DNA from: Cristatella mucedo
Lineage: Eukaryota; Bryozoa; Phylactolaemata; Cristatellidae
NCBI GenBank assembly: GCA_009760855.2
Contig: WPIO01000022.1
Span: 961,501 to 1,025,500, forward strand
DNA: 64,000 bases
Direction of reading: 5' to 3'
The notes beneath the pieces were generated by a model. It was not told where the DNA came from. It worked only from the letters and a program-made list of their open reading frames with translations, and searched no databases. A program made the position numbers and the translations under genes. Positions 22,306 through 34,800 of this stretch are shown in pieces (position 1 is the stretch's first letter; each line of letters starts with the position of its first letter).

Positions 22306-22939
22306 TGTGGTTACCTTGGCTACCCGACTGTCCGATCCCAGTGTGACTTTGTGCCTCCCTATGCGTTAATCGCCTTGAGTGAGGTCAAAACCCATAGCTG
22401 TAGCCGAAAAAGAAGCCACATATGAAAATTATGAAGAAACGTTGTGCTAAATTCATGCCAGCGATTAAGTCTGTATGGCTACACTTCTGCCTGCAACCGG
22501 AACGCAGTGGCTTCGGGAGGCTGCGACTTGTGCAGCGAAAAGCAATGTTTCCTACTGTCAAAAATTGATCACGAGATCTACACTTCAGAATAAATACTAG
22601 AGCCCGGTGTTATCTCGGTATACATTATATTCTTTTACAAGGGTATCTCATGTTGTCTGGTTGGTTGAAGTGCCACCTAGCTCGATTAAAAACGATTGCT
22701 TCCTTCCCAAGTCCAGCGTTCGAACTCTCGATCGCCTACCGCTATCAATCCTGCTCTTTGGTCTCGTTCCGATGAGTGAAGTAGTTACGAAAGCTCTACG
22801 AAACAGGAAACAGCTTAGCTCATTGTGAATCACACTGGGATTTGGCCGTTTTATAATAGTGAACAGTGGCACTCTAAATCAGTGAGATTTTGACAGCGCT
22901 TGAGGTTATTAGCATTTCCTTAATAATAATGATAAGGAG

Positions 22940-23120
22940 CCAGGTGTTTCACAATCTGTGGTCTAGACGATATAAGAGGCCCGTCGTAACTGAAGTTCAG
23001 CTGAATTATTCTTTTGGCTTCGAAGTGAGTTATACGCTATGAGTGATGCTGTTCCCAAGCCCTCCGTGGTTTTTGAATAAACCACTCTCCGTTAAAACAG
23101 CACGGACTTGTTAGTATGGT
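22940..23120 (+). mobile_element. Possible solo or truncated LTR
   Basis: TATAAGAGGCCC (near 22970) and TGAATAAACC (near 23075) are spaced as TATA box and polyadenylation signal of an LTR. No paired LTR, primer-binding site or pol gene could be shown. Confidence 0.25.
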
Positions 23121-24310
23121 ACGGGTGTTCTCGGTTGCTGCTGTGCTCTGTGTAGTTTGGTTGCACAGCAGAGAGCCAGCCGATGCCCAACAACGACAGT
23201 TTATTCCGAGCCCAAGAGCGCACGGCTTCCCTCAGCCCCTGCCCTCACACAACTGCCCTCCCCTGGTCGACTCCGATGACTCATCGACCACAACTGTGCA
23301 CCGGCCGACCCTGATGGTGAATCCACCATCTGGCCACCAGCTGGTTACCGGCCTGCGTCCATACCACATCACAGGCGGACCACAGCTGTGCACCGGCCCC
23401 TCTCGGTGGTGCTTCTAACAGCTCACCAGTAGCTTATCAGAGGAGCCTGCATACGATACATACATACGAACTACACTCTGCGATTATCACCATACCTGCG
23501 AGTGTCGGTGCTACGCCGACGATTCGTTAGCTGCGAAATTTCAAGGGCTAGCTCCACCGGAGCCGTTGGTCAGGCGTATGCGACCAGACCAACGCGCCCA
23601 GGTGCTGGCTGGGACTCGGCGGAGCCACACGGGCCAACGCTTCTCCCTCTCCTACGCAGCGCCGACTGCAAGGGTTGACCTCTACGCCCATCAAGCCTGA
23701 AAAATCGCTGCCAGCAACGGCTAGCTGGCGATTGCGACCTACACTGGCCATGTGACCAGCTGCACCGGAGTCGCCGGAACACAGGTCAACCCAGGGCACT
23801 GGCGTCGCTGGAACGCTGGTCGTGCGACCAACGGCAGTGGTCGGCTGGACTTGATGCCTATCCCCAAGCTTGCACCGATGACTAGTTTGGCTCACGGATT
23901 CTCGAGCCTAATTGCAATCGGACAAAAGAGACTCGGCCTTCATTACTCCCGCTCTGTATACATACATGTGGGGGATGCTGCGGTTAGCAGCTTCGGGGTA
24001 TGTTGTGGTTGGAGCGACTGCAGGAAAAACCCCTCGTGGAAGTCAGCCATCCTCCACCACCAGATATGGAGCAGTGGTTCGCGTGTCTCAGCCGACGATC
24101 GATTTCGTCAATTACTAAAACGTTCACACACAAAAAAAAGCTGTCTCTTTCTCCGCGGCCAGCTTAACTATTAGCGAACGCATCCGTGATGTACAAGCTA
24201 GCTATGCGAGTCTGTATGCAACGTCACAGCAAATCGCCTTTCGTTCATCCATAAAATATAAGCATACTCGTAGGATTCTTGTTCGGCATGGCTTGATCCG
24301 CTTCGGGGGT
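23121..24310. other. No gene recognised
   Basis: GC-rich, with several 60-140 codon frames on both strands that resemble no family. Might be the internal part of the LTR element suggested just upstream. Confidence 0.35.
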
Positions 24311-24314
24311 GGGG

Positions 24315-24386
24315 ATAAATCGACTTCAGCAAGCTCACACATGTGTACTTCGACACACGTGCGTGAGCTTGCTGAAGTCGATTTAT
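24315..24386. repeat. Perfect 24-bp inverted repeat forming a 72-nt hairpin
   Basis: 24315-24338 (ATAAATCGACTTCAGCAAGC plus TCAC) is the exact reverse complement of 24363-24386. The 24-base loop can itself pair further (ACATGTGT with ACACGTGC, one mismatch and one wobble). Confidence 0.95.
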
Positions 24387-24444
24387 CGCATGCAGCCTGC
24401 TAACCCCCCCCCTGTGACTCCCCAGGTGGACCCACACAATAGTG

Positions 24445-25745
24445 AAATAATATGCCGTTCGTATAGCGCCCTAAGAGAACTAAATTTGTCTTGGTGCTTT
24501 TACAACTCACTGTAAGCGAATCAATGCCCAAAGGTTCGTGACATTCACAGTGTCCAGTATGCAAAAGCAAACTAGTTTCATACTTAAGTCAGCATAATCA
24601 ACCAAACGTGAAGGCACTCGTGGCTTGCGGCTTGTAACATGCACTCACTCACTCATGCACAGGTGCAAAGGCAGAGCATGTCAAAAAAAACTTAGTTGCC
24701 TAGGGTGAAGGGAAAGTTGACCGGAGCTGGTCTTTAGCTGAGATTTAAAAGAGGCAAGGTCATTGGAAGTAGTGACCCTTGCTAGAAGCAAGTTCCATAC
24801 TTATAAGACATACGAGCTGAAGGCTCGGTCACAGAATGATTTTAATTTAATTCAAAGGATGGCAAGATTACTAGGTGCTTCAGATCTGGCGGTGCAGAAC
24901 ACGCTGGAGGAGCAAGGATGTCGAAGTGGTAAGCTAGTGCAAGCGAGTTAAGTGGCCTGCAATCCAAAGCGAGGATCTTCACATCGGTTCGATGCTTGAG
25001 AGGGAGCCAGTAAAACTCAGACAGAGGAAGTGTATATTGTGGCAGCTGTGTCTTTGACGACAGATCAGATGAGCCGTTGAGTTTGGCAACAGTTGCTGAC
25101 AATGAAGGGCAAAGACCGGTATTCCTGATTAAAGGGAATTGCCATAATCTATACGAAATGTCACAAACGTGTGAACTAGTTTGGCTATCGCATTGTTGTG
25201 ATGTTCCTAACCTGAAAGTAGGCCAATTTGAAAGTAGAGGAAACGTGCTCATGTAATGACAAGTAATTTTGAAGTAGTATGCCCAGATTAATGGTCCACG
25301 TCACACGAGTGATGCTAGCTGAACAAATCTTAAGAATTAGGTTTTCCAACTTTCGGGTGGCACTAGGTTTGCCCATAAGTATTAGGTCGGTCTTATCGTC
25401 GTTACGTTTTGGAAACATTACTTAGCTATCTAAACAAAATTGTCGTGGATGCAAGTAGCAAGGGAATTAATTGAGTTGGACGAGGACCAGACTTAAAAGG
25501 ATCAACGTACATATAGGTAGAGTTGGAGGTCATCGGCGTAGAAATGAAAGCAGAGGTTGCATTTGCCGATGACATCGGCCAGAGGGGGGAGTAAAGCTGG
25601 TTAAAAGAAAGAAGATTATGACAGGACCCTGAGGTATCCCAGACTTTGTGGTCCCTTAACGACCGGCAGCCGTTCAAATCTGCACTCTGACATCTCTGAC
25701 AGAGGTAGGATCTAACCCAGTAAATTACTGTGGTAGTGGTAGCCA
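24445..25745 (-). mobile_element. LINE copy (CR1/L2-like) with YADD motif, 5' truncated
   Basis: On the minus strand the reverse transcriptase box FYADDLQLY is readable near 25505-25545. It is followed by the segment DLILMGKPSATRKLENLILK (about 25320-25390), the post-RT region and the 3' tail at 24450. Frameshifts and stops break the ORF. Confidence 0.8.
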
Positions 25746-25749
25746 GGAT

Positions 25750-27660
25750 ACTATAATAATAGTAATGATAATAATAAAACATTTAATATAGCACCCTCTG
25801 ATAACTTAATCTCTTTATCGGCAATTTATATTTGCTGCATAGAAAGCACTATCGAATGGTTAGCGGTAGCATGCTCAATGAACAACAAGTGTAACATGGT
25901 TAGAGGTACCATACACAGGGTCAGCATGCAAGTGTGGTTAGTGGCAGCATGCACAGTGTCAGCACACATAAGTACGTAAAGGACGAATCACATGGACCCT
26001 CTAAATGCTGCGATAAATAGATGCGTTTTTAGTTTCTTTTAAATGGGATAAAGTCCAGGGATGTCATGACACAATTCGGGAGTTCCAGGCTTTGGGAGCA
26101 TACGAACTAAAAGCAAGGTCACCAAAGAATGTGAGGTTTGTGCGAGGTATAGGTAAACGATTACATGCGAAAAGCGAGTAGTACGATGGCTAGCCTTTAG
26201 ATCTGATAGGTATGCTGGAGCCAAATAATCAAGAGACCTAAAAGTGAGTGACAGAACCTTGAAGTCGATGTGTTCCTTGACTGAGAGCCAGTACAGGTTG
26301 GCTAGAAGTGGTGCAATGTGGCAAATGCGATGCTCACGACAGACAAGCCCAGCTGCATAGTTTTGCACCACCTGTAAGTGCCTGATTGCACAGGCCGGTA
26401 GACCAGCAAGCAGCGAGTTGCAGAAGTCTAGATGGGATGTCCCAATTGCATGGACAACTTTAGATACCCCTGTCTAAGCAAGCTCGAATTTGAGCAATAT
26501 TATGTAGCTGAAAGTAGGCAGACTCGACTGCAGACCTGATGTGGTCGTTTAATAAAAGGTCACTTTGGAACAGGGCGCCTAGGTTTCTCGAAGATTCAAC
26601 AGAACACATGCTGACAGAGCCGATCGTCAGCGTTAGCCTTTCCAATTTCTGTATCACATTTGGTTTGCTCATAACTAGTAAGTTGGTTGTATCACCACTC
26701 AATTTAAGCAAGCTTGCTGCCATCCATGTGCGGATGTCATCAACAGATGCAGCAAGGGAGTTGAGAAAAGTTGACGTGCTGGAGGGCTAGGAGGGATACA
26801 AGCAAAGGTACTAATGAGTGTCACCTGCATAGAACTGAAAGCCTAGATTGTGTCTGGCAATCACATTGCCAAGAGGGAGAGTATAAACCATGAAAAGAAC
26901 GGGATCAAGCACAGAGCCTTGATGCACCCCATCCTTAAGTGGTTCCTCGGATGATCTGCATCCTGCATGTATTGCGAGTGATGCCCTGGCGAGATGAAAG
27001 GCTCTCAAGAAGGACATGGCGATCGATAGTATCAAAAGCTGCCGAAGGTCGAGGAAAACAAGCAAAGATACTCTACCTACTGCATGTCTGCATTCATCTG
27101 CATTCATAAGTAGGCCGTTGTACACCCGACGAAATGCTGTCTCTGTGGAGTGATTAGCCCTAAAACCAGTTTTGAACTTACTAGCAAGGTTTGAAGCTTT
27201 AATTTATGAGCAGATGGTCTGCTACGACCCGTTCCGGTGTCTTTCATGGGATCTGTAGACAGGAGACTGGGCAAAAGTTGCTCAAGTTCTCTTGGTGTAG
27301 TGTTGCTTTCTTGAGTAATGGCTGACTACAGCCTTTTTGAAAGATGCTGGGACATGACCTGAGGCTAATGACATATTAATGATGTTAGTTATGTATGGCA
27401 TCAGCAGATCAATGCATCGTAGTAGCAGGACAGTGGGAACAGGGTCAAAGGGACTAGTTGTCTTCTTTGATTGGGATATGAACTTCAGGACGAGGTCACT
27501 AGTGACCAACATGAATGTAGCCATTGTGGTGCTGCATGGAGTTGAGGGACAGCATTCCAAGGGGATCGGCCATCTTAGGGATCAACTCCCTGATCTTTGA
27601 TCTTCTTGACAAAGAAGCTAGAGAAGCGATCAGCTAGGTCATCACGGGAGTTGTTACGAA
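25750..27660 (-). mobile_element. Longest LINE copy in the window (CR1/L2-like), degenerate RT
   Basis: It follows the previous copy in tandem. Minus-strand pieces in order are SPFDPVPTVLLLRCIDLLMP (about 27430), VSLLVFLDLRQLLILSIAMS, HQGSVLDPVLFMVYTLPLGN, and FYAGDTH, where the catalytic YADD has become YAGD. The DLLLNDHIRSAVESAYFQL region, the ORF2 end and (AAT)n at 25750 follow. It is a clear non-LTR reverse transcriptase, inactivated. Confidence 0.88.
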
Positions 27661-30345
27661 CGAGCTGTAGCATTCATACTGCATTCAAGTCCTCAGGCCA
27701 TAGAAACAGCTGCTCATAGCGGTGCTAGTCCTATCCCTCGCTTTCCGATGCCAACGAAGCCGGTGCCTCTAGGAAGCGCGGTCAGCGAGTCAAAGGTGCT
27801 GCATTTGTACGTACAGGCATTCCGATGGAGGCTGAGCATAGCAACACTAAATAATAACAATAATAATAGGCCATTCATATTGCGCCCTATGATGCAACAT
27901 GATCTGTAGCCAGGGGCTTTACAAATTCGGTGCAAGTGAAAGAGAGCCGGTACCTTAATACAACAAACTAGTGTCCTTAGAATAGAACAATCTAACTGAC
28001 AGCCGCAGAGGGGGCTGCGAGTGTACAACATCTGTCGTAGCATACTACTCACTTCTAAGCCCAAAGCACAACTAAGAGACCATAGCACGAGTTGGTCTAT
28101 TTATGTCTACTAAGCATGTGTTATGACACAACCGCTTCCCTAATAAGAAATTATTTAGGAACCGCCAATAATAGCAAGGCGGCCATTTTCTGGCAGATGA
28201 AGCACACCACGAGTTTTGGATTGGTAGCAAAAAATAAGCATAGATCCGTAGACACATTTTTTCTATGAAAGGATAGCCCAGCGGTCGATTGTAAGAAACA
28301 GTCTGGAAGTGCGGTCTTTGAAAGTCATAATTCCAGTGGTCTCGTTTCGTCAAACGCACCGGCCTGAAACGAGGCCGGTCAGCTACGAGCGCCCAGACCA
28401 CGGGGGTGTTTACAAGTGTGGTGAGGTCCCGGCACGTGTCAAATCTCTTCCGGATCGGTCCTCAGACTGGAAATGGGCCCTGGGCATGCGGTTGCGGATT
28501 CTTCCCTTTTCGAGTCATGGTACCGTCCTTGTCTCCTTGTCTCAGTGTGATTTGGTGACATCTCTGTCTCTATCATCATTAAACTTGTCATGGGCAGCTG
28601 TTTGATTGGGGTCCCGGTAAGGACGCTCATTTGGCAAGCGACAAACTTTCGGAGCCAGGACGGCTTCCGCACTTCAGCGCCCCCACTCAACCGGTCAGCC
28701 AGTGCGGGGTGTAGGAGTCCCGGAAGCAACCGGCTTCAAGTGGTCGGTAAGCCGCTGACTTTTGCATCTCTAGATTAAATATAAAATATTTTTTGATTTT
28801 AAAATACGAAAAGATTCACGCGAACATACTCTATGGTTTAGAGTCCTCGTAATCGGGTTCGCTGCAGGTAAGGGGAACCCGCCCCATCCGGAGTCGGGCT
28901 TCGGCCGTTGATGGCGCATTAATACGACATACGCCGGAGTACCCATGACGTCATCCGTTGGGCTCAGGCTGCGTTGGGGTAGAATTCCCGAGGCTGGTTT
29001 GGAGAATACCCCTGATGGCAGTCAATCATTTATGGTGTCAGTACGTTGAGGTGTGACTCACACGCATAGATTTACATATACATTGATGATTTTAGTATTG
29101 GATATGTATAGTACTGGGCCAGGCTGCTCTGCTGGAGCTTCAAGCGTAGCCATCAACTTTTTGCAGGTGAGGGTTGCCTGACCGTCAATCGGCTACTTAA
29201 AGGAAATGGGTAAGCGAACATGCGTCTGCTTAAGCTAGCCGTAACGTAGGCAAGTGTGCTTGTATAGTCTAAGTGCATAAAGGACTTGTCGCCTCGTCTT
29301 TACTCTGTCAGGGACGTTACCCAACGGGTGAACGTTGGCGAGAATGGCTAGCATCGCATTATGGCGGCGCGGGAAACCTCCGCGGTAGCGCATCAGTTCG
29401 CGTAAATCTGCGATGATAGAATGTATGTCGAGTATCCACGTGTATTGTTTTAGTGATTAACATAATTGCAATGTATGCACATGCGGCTACCTTTACCGCA
29501 TTTATAGTTTAGGCTGGGAATTTCCCAAGCAGGGCCTCGTCCCTTTTGGAATCTCGCGTCCGGGTGGGCTGACGGGCTTTCGGAAGTCATCAGGATGCAT
29601 CGACAGCGTAGTGAAAATGAAACTTTCCTACTTCAAAAATTTAAAAAAATCTAATTGTACGTCTTCGATTGATTTGTTTGATCCTATAGGTAAGAAAGCA
29701 ACACTGGGCTGCTAAGTGGGGTAACTGCGGTTAGAGGCGTGACCTCAGGAGCGCCGTTAAAGCCGGTCCTGGCGCTGGTGCCCATCGGTTGCTGGTGTTA
29801 TCCGTTTGCTAGTCCACTCTCGTAATTCAGCAGCATTTTATGTTTTCGGCGAACAGGACTTCACGCATTGATTGCTAATAATTCCCAGGCTGCTTAGGCA
29901 TAGAAACCCGGAGAAAGTGCCGTGGCTCATACGGACGCTGTACAGAAAAAAATGTGTCAGCTGTATATTATGTATAGTATGTATGTTATTTATTGCCGTG
30001 GTCAGATCGATCTCTTCGAGCTTCTTTAATTCACATATTCGTGCTATCGTAGGCGTAGAGATAGTAGCCATAGATAGTAGGCATAGAGAAGGGTTTGAAA
30101 GGCCCGGCCCCCCATTGAAGCCTCTTGAAGGGAGTAGCCAGGACAAGCCACTAGAAACGCCCCCTTCCCATGATCAGACTTCTCATGGGCAGCTGCTCCT
30201 GTTAAGGTCCTGTTAAGTATGACCCCCTTGGCTTAATCATAGCCACGTCTGTACACGCTAGTGTGAAAGGTGTGTGCCGGTCTGCAGCAGCTTAGTTTGA
30301 AGCTAGGCTATCATTACCTTGCTTTCCAACATCACTCCCCGACCG
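27661..30345. other. No gene recognised
   Basis: A SINE/LINE 3' tail fragment lies at about 27845-27960. At 28358-28379 there is a short hairpin (ACCGGCCT and AGGCCGGT). The GC-rich tract at 28300-29800 has some repeat-like character but matches no family I know. Confidence 0.4.
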
Positions 30346-30349
30346 TTTG

Positions 30350-30480
30350 TAAGATGAGTTATTAACTTGCGGTTTGCGACAAAGGCTTGCCCACTGCAGG
30401 ATTCGAACCCACGACCGCGGTCGTGAAGAACGAGCACCCTACCTCCTGTGCTGTTATGGCCCTAGATTACTCTATATTAC
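30350..30480 (-). mobile_element. tRNA-derived SINE (type B)
   Basis: CCCACTGCAGGATTCGAACC is the B box in reverse, flanked by CACGACCGCGGTCGTGAAGA as in the copy at 11.3 kb. Confidence 0.7.
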
Positions 30481-30659
30481 TGCCCATTTGCTTGCCAATT
30501 CTGAGACGTCTCACTCCCCAGATATTAACAGATTCGTGCCTCCATACATGCCACATATGTAGTGCCAGGCAGAATGAGTGCTGGTGGATTATTCATGCCT
30601 TCCGCCTTTGTTTGACCCGAAAACAGATTAACGATAGGGATAGCATTTCATAACCTACG

Positions 30660-30775
30660 GGGTACGTACGATGCTCGCCTTAACGACCAAGTTCGTTTGC
30701 TCGAGCCCTACGGTATGTGCAAAGGGCCTGGATAGAGGAGTAAGTTTTCCCGGGGCACTATACAGATGAAGGATA
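30660..30775 (+). mobile_element. tRNA-derived SINE (type A) fragment
   Basis: CGATGCTCGCCTTAACGACC, TTTGCTCGAGCCCTACGG and the GGGCACTATACAGATG tail. Confidence 0.6.
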
Positions 30776-30899
30776 TCTCTATATATTATATGTAGAGAGT
30801 AGAATTGTTCTGCTTTAAAAAATGTTTCTCTTCAAGGTGGCCATTTACCATGCTAGCAATGGACTTATCTTGGTACCTTATTATCAAAATATAATCATT

Positions 30900-31035
30900 T
30901 TTGTAAGTGCCCAAAAGGGAAATTAGTCTATCCAGGTGTTGTACATATTCCGAAGGGCTCGAGCCCTTCGTCGACCGACGACCTTCGTCGACCGACGACC
31001 TTCGGCCGACGACCACGGGTCGTTTGTTTTCTGTA
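30900..31035 (-). mobile_element. tRNA-derived SINE (type A) with 20-bp palindrome and tandem duplication
   Basis: The tail (AAGTGCCCAAAAGGGAAATT) leads to CGAAGGGCTCGAGCCCTTCG (30951-30970), a perfect palindrome at the B box. Two-and-a-half copies of CGTCGACCGACGACCTT follow. Confidence 0.65.
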
Positions 31036-31349
31036 GCTGCCCCAGCGGTCAGTTTAATAACCTCGTGGCTCTCGAGAGGAACGTCGGGACCTGCATTCTG
31101 TACGGAACCAGTGACTTTATCAGATAGACAGGCAGTTTTTCAATAATTTTTTGGCATGCAAATGTGTTGCATCTGGTGAACACAGTTGGCCTTCCACCGG
31201 ATTTAGGTAGGACATGTGCGTGTAAGGACAAATTTCCTTTAAGAGGAAAACTTGCTGATAGTTTTTGCAAAGTTTTTCATGTAGCCATAAATGTTAAATG
31301 GAAACTTCATATAATAAAATTATAAAAAAACTAAAAAAATAACAATGTA

Positions 31350-32030
31350 AGTTGAATAGCACCCAACTATATATAACAACTATAATACCCGACTGAGTCT
31401 GTATATAGGCACTTTACAACTTGCAGTACGTAAAGAAGTAACCGTAAGTCAAATGATAAATAAGGTACCGTGCTTAGACAAGCATGCCAAAGCATGCAAG
31501 AAGACATTCAGGGCCCCGGTTCGTAGGACCGTGATTAGCAGCATGCAGTAAATCGTGCATAGGTAAGCAGGCAAAGCACAAATGAAAAAAAAACGACAAG
31601 CTCACCACGGGCAGCAGGGAAAGCTGAGCAGAAAAGGTGCATATTTAGCTGTGACTTAAAAAGATGTATGGTCATTGCAGGTAGTGACCGTTGCCGGAAG
31701 TGAGCGTCAAACTTTCGGTGCTTACAAGCTGAAGGCTAGATCGCTAATAAAAGTCCAATTTAGTGCGGCTGACAAGAGAGATGACTAGATCCCGCAGAGC
31801 GGGTAGTGCTAGCCTCACTGGTTACCGAGAGACCGGAAAAGCTGCCGAGTTTTGCACCGTTTGCACGAGACTAAGGGCATCGATCGAGAATCCGGAGTAA
31901 AGAGAGTTGCAGTAATCCAGATATGATGTCATCAATGCATGAGCAAATTCGGATGCCGTACTTTTGTCTAAGCAGGCCCTAAATGTGCTCCGTTTTACAG
32001 TGTTTGCAAGCATAGCACTACACTGGGGTT
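31350..32030 (-). mobile_element. LINE fragment (CR1/L2-like)
   Basis: On the minus strand SEFAHALMTSYLDYCNSLYS and SLVQTVQNSAAFPVSR match the post-RT region (compare FVTSCLDFCNSLLAG at 61 kb); the 3' tail lies at 31350-31430. Confidence 0.7.
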
Positions 32031-32204
32031 TCACCTGTTCAGACTTTGCTTATGGAGCACACACGGATGGAAATAGTGTTTTTGAGTGCAGCAAGCAGGC
32101 ATTTCCATTTCCTCAGCACCCCAGGGTGCTTTCGCAGTCAAGCATTCCCAGGCAGTTGCACCGATGTCAATAAACGCTCTGCCAATGACCTGCACACTTA
32201 TAAT

Positions 32205-32400
32205 TATAATAATATTAATGCACTTGATAAAGTGCCCTCAGAGAACTCAATCTCTCTCTAGGCGCTTTACATTTGCTGCAAAGGGAAATGCAATTAGATG
32301 GTGAGTAATATCATGCTTGATATACAAAAAAAATGAATAACATGGTTAGGGGTGACATGCACAGGGTCAGCATGCAAATGGCATTTAATAAGGAGCACTT
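32205..32400 (-). mobile_element. LINE 3' end fragment
   Basis: (AAT)n, CACTTGATAAAGTGCCCTCA, and the AGCATGC-type 3' untranslated region. Confidence 0.75.
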
Positions 32401-33034
32401 GCAACATAATTCTGAGCATTATACTGGATTGTCTGGACTAGACTTTAGCGATCGCCTTAGTGGAGCAGACTATAAAAGGAGGGTTAGATCTTCCATTTTC
32501 GTGACTCCTGAGGCAAAGAGTAACTCTGGTGGCAAGTTTAGATCGGATCTGGCTTTACGTGCCCCAACCAGGCAGGTGGCTGGTATTTTATCTGCAGAAG
32601 TGTCGTCGGACTCGCAGAAGACAGCAATGCAATAATAGTATGTGCTGTTAGAAAGCAAGTAGACTGTTCTGTACTGTAGTGACATCTGTCTCTCGGTGTC
32701 ACCACACGGGCCCTGTGTGATTGAAGAGCTGACAGACTAGTGTGCAGGGTGCACTAACTGCTACAGGTTCCTGATTGAATAGCTTGGGAATTGAAGACGA
32801 TCTCATGGCCCTCGAAGTGGAAAGTGGAGACTGTTGCATGTGCTCCTGCACCGTGCCACTTGCTGCAAATTGTCCAGGATGGTTTGTCGGGTTTGTGGAG
32901 TGCTTTTCCCCCAGACATGCCCATGTTTTATTTTGAGCACATCTGTACTGAAGGATGGTCTATATTTAAATTTTAAGTCCCCTATTTTTTATCGCCCGGC
33001 CTCTTTTTTGTGATGTCATCACAAAGTACAAGTA

Positions 33035-33440
33035 CAAAAGTTCAAACCTAGCAAGTAGGTTTTTCACTCACTTTTAGGTCCCTTCATTCTCTTGTCCAGC
33101 CCACCTATCAGAACTACTCCCTAATCTTGACTGTGCCTTGAACCAAGCTTTGGAGACCAACGCCTCTTTACTTCATGTGACCCCACAGATGGGAACTCAC
33201 TCCTGACTGACGTCACAACACCTTCTGACTTGACATTTAAAAAGAAGCCCAAAACGCACCTGTTCCTCACAGCATTCGCTGGATCATTGAGCATTGTCCT
33301 TCTTGTTGTTGTGGGTACTGACACTGGCATGTTATCAATAACCCATTGTGATGTGCTTCTTTTATAGCTTATGTAGAGTGCCTAGAAGGAGATATAGTTA
33401 TATGAGGGTGCTATACAAATGTATTATTTTTATCATAATA
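33035..33440 (+). mobile_element. LINE 3' fragment
   Basis: TTTTCACTCACTTTTAGGTC, the ORF2 end (ACGTCACAACACCTTCTGAC, AAGAAGCCCAAAACGCACCT), the 3' untranslated region, and GAGGGTGCTATACAAATGTA. Confidence 0.75.
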
Positions 33441-33465
33441 TTCAAAGCATAGCTGTCGGCGATAT

Positions 33466-34800
33466 ACAGCGCCCTCCGAAGATTTGTGCACACACCTGGT
33501 TCGTCGATCTGAGGTCACTTGCTGCTTTCAGTGTATTCGAGTAAGTCGTTACCCTACATATTTACTAATTTAGTTTGCTGTGTTTGGCATAAGTGAGTAA
33601 CTGCATTCGCCGGCAACCGAGTCAATGGTTACCCTGTAAACAGATAGGCAGGTGTGATCACGTGACTATTACACCCCTCTTGGAGGCCGTCAAGCAGAAA
33701 CTATTTTTGGTCTGCTGTGTCATCGATGATGCTTTGGCCAATGATGAGCTAAGGCACCCGGATGCCTCTTTGACCCGTAGGGGCAAGCTCCTTGCATAGT
33801 GCGGCTTGGTAGGTGACCAGAACATGCCGCCAGTTGTACAGCTTTCTGCAGCTACAAAAGTGGTTTTGATGTTTCATCAATGGAGATGGCAATTCAAACC
33901 GATTAATTGCAAGGCAGCTGAATATCTCAGAGGGACATTATTTTGGAACATTACTAGCAAACATCCGGACTGTGGTAGCTCAGAGGCACTGCTGCGCTCG
34001 GGTTGCTCTCGAGTAACTTCTCCGAGGGAGGACTGGCTCCTGAAGAGCAGAGCTCTGAAGGACAGGCTTGCCACTGCTAGCAAGTGCTGCCTGAGTCTCT
34101 GAGTAGCCACCGAACCGGCTGTAATCCAAAATACCGTGAGCAGACGTCTCAATGAACAAGGATTGAACGCAGAGGTTGCCAAGTGCAAGCCATTGTTGAC
34201 TGTGCAACACAAAAAAGCAGGGCTGGATTTTGCGGGCCGATGCCAGCACTGGGCAGCTGCACAGTGGAGCAGAGTGCTGTGGACTGATGGATCAATGAGA
34301 AATCTCGTTGGCTGCATCAAGAGGAGGCAGGATCGTCCTTTAACTTCCGATGTTTGACGTCTGCGAGGGTTTAAAGGAATCATGAATTACAGTGTCTATA
34401 TCGACATTGGGCAGAATGTTGGCTTGCCATCTGCTTGCGGTCTTCGTGTGCTCGATTTCTGTTGGCAGCTTGACAACGATCCGAAGTGCACCGCTGGCTG
34501 CGGTTAAAGAGTTTTTTTCACAAACCTGCTGACTATGGCATCAAGCCAATTGAGGTCAGGTACTGGCCAAGCCTAAGCCCAGATTGGAACCTAATAGAAC
34601 ATCTGGACGAAGTCGACGGCGCTTCAAGATTCCGAGTTCTCTGACGAATGAAACCCGTAGTTCATTGAGGTTTGAAGAATTGCTGGACGTCAGTTTTTCC
34701 AGAAACCTGCCTTAAGCTGGTGGCGTCAATACCGAAGCGATTGCCCGCAGTAATCAAGAATCGCGGTGCCTTTACTAGTTATCGATTGTACCAAATAAAT
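33466..34800 (+). pseudogene. Second Tc1-like transposase relic, with left terminal repeat
   Basis: The left end TACAGCGCCCTCCGAAGATT looks like a Tc1-type terminal repeat after a TA target. Inside are TVSRRLNEQGLNAEVAKCKP (about 34130), LLTVQHKKAGLDFAGRCQHW and SRVLWTDGSM with the second catalytic D. YWPSLSPDWNLIEHL near 34560 has the last acidic residue of DD34E. Stops and frame changes make it inactive. The right terminal repeat was not found. Confidence 0.8.

Noticed and set aside
23116-23418. Secreted protein starting MVRVFSVAAVLCVVWLH
   Set aside because: A hydrophobic N-terminus is visible, but the rest is not conserved-looking, there is no splice or promoter context, and it overlaps a possible LTR element.
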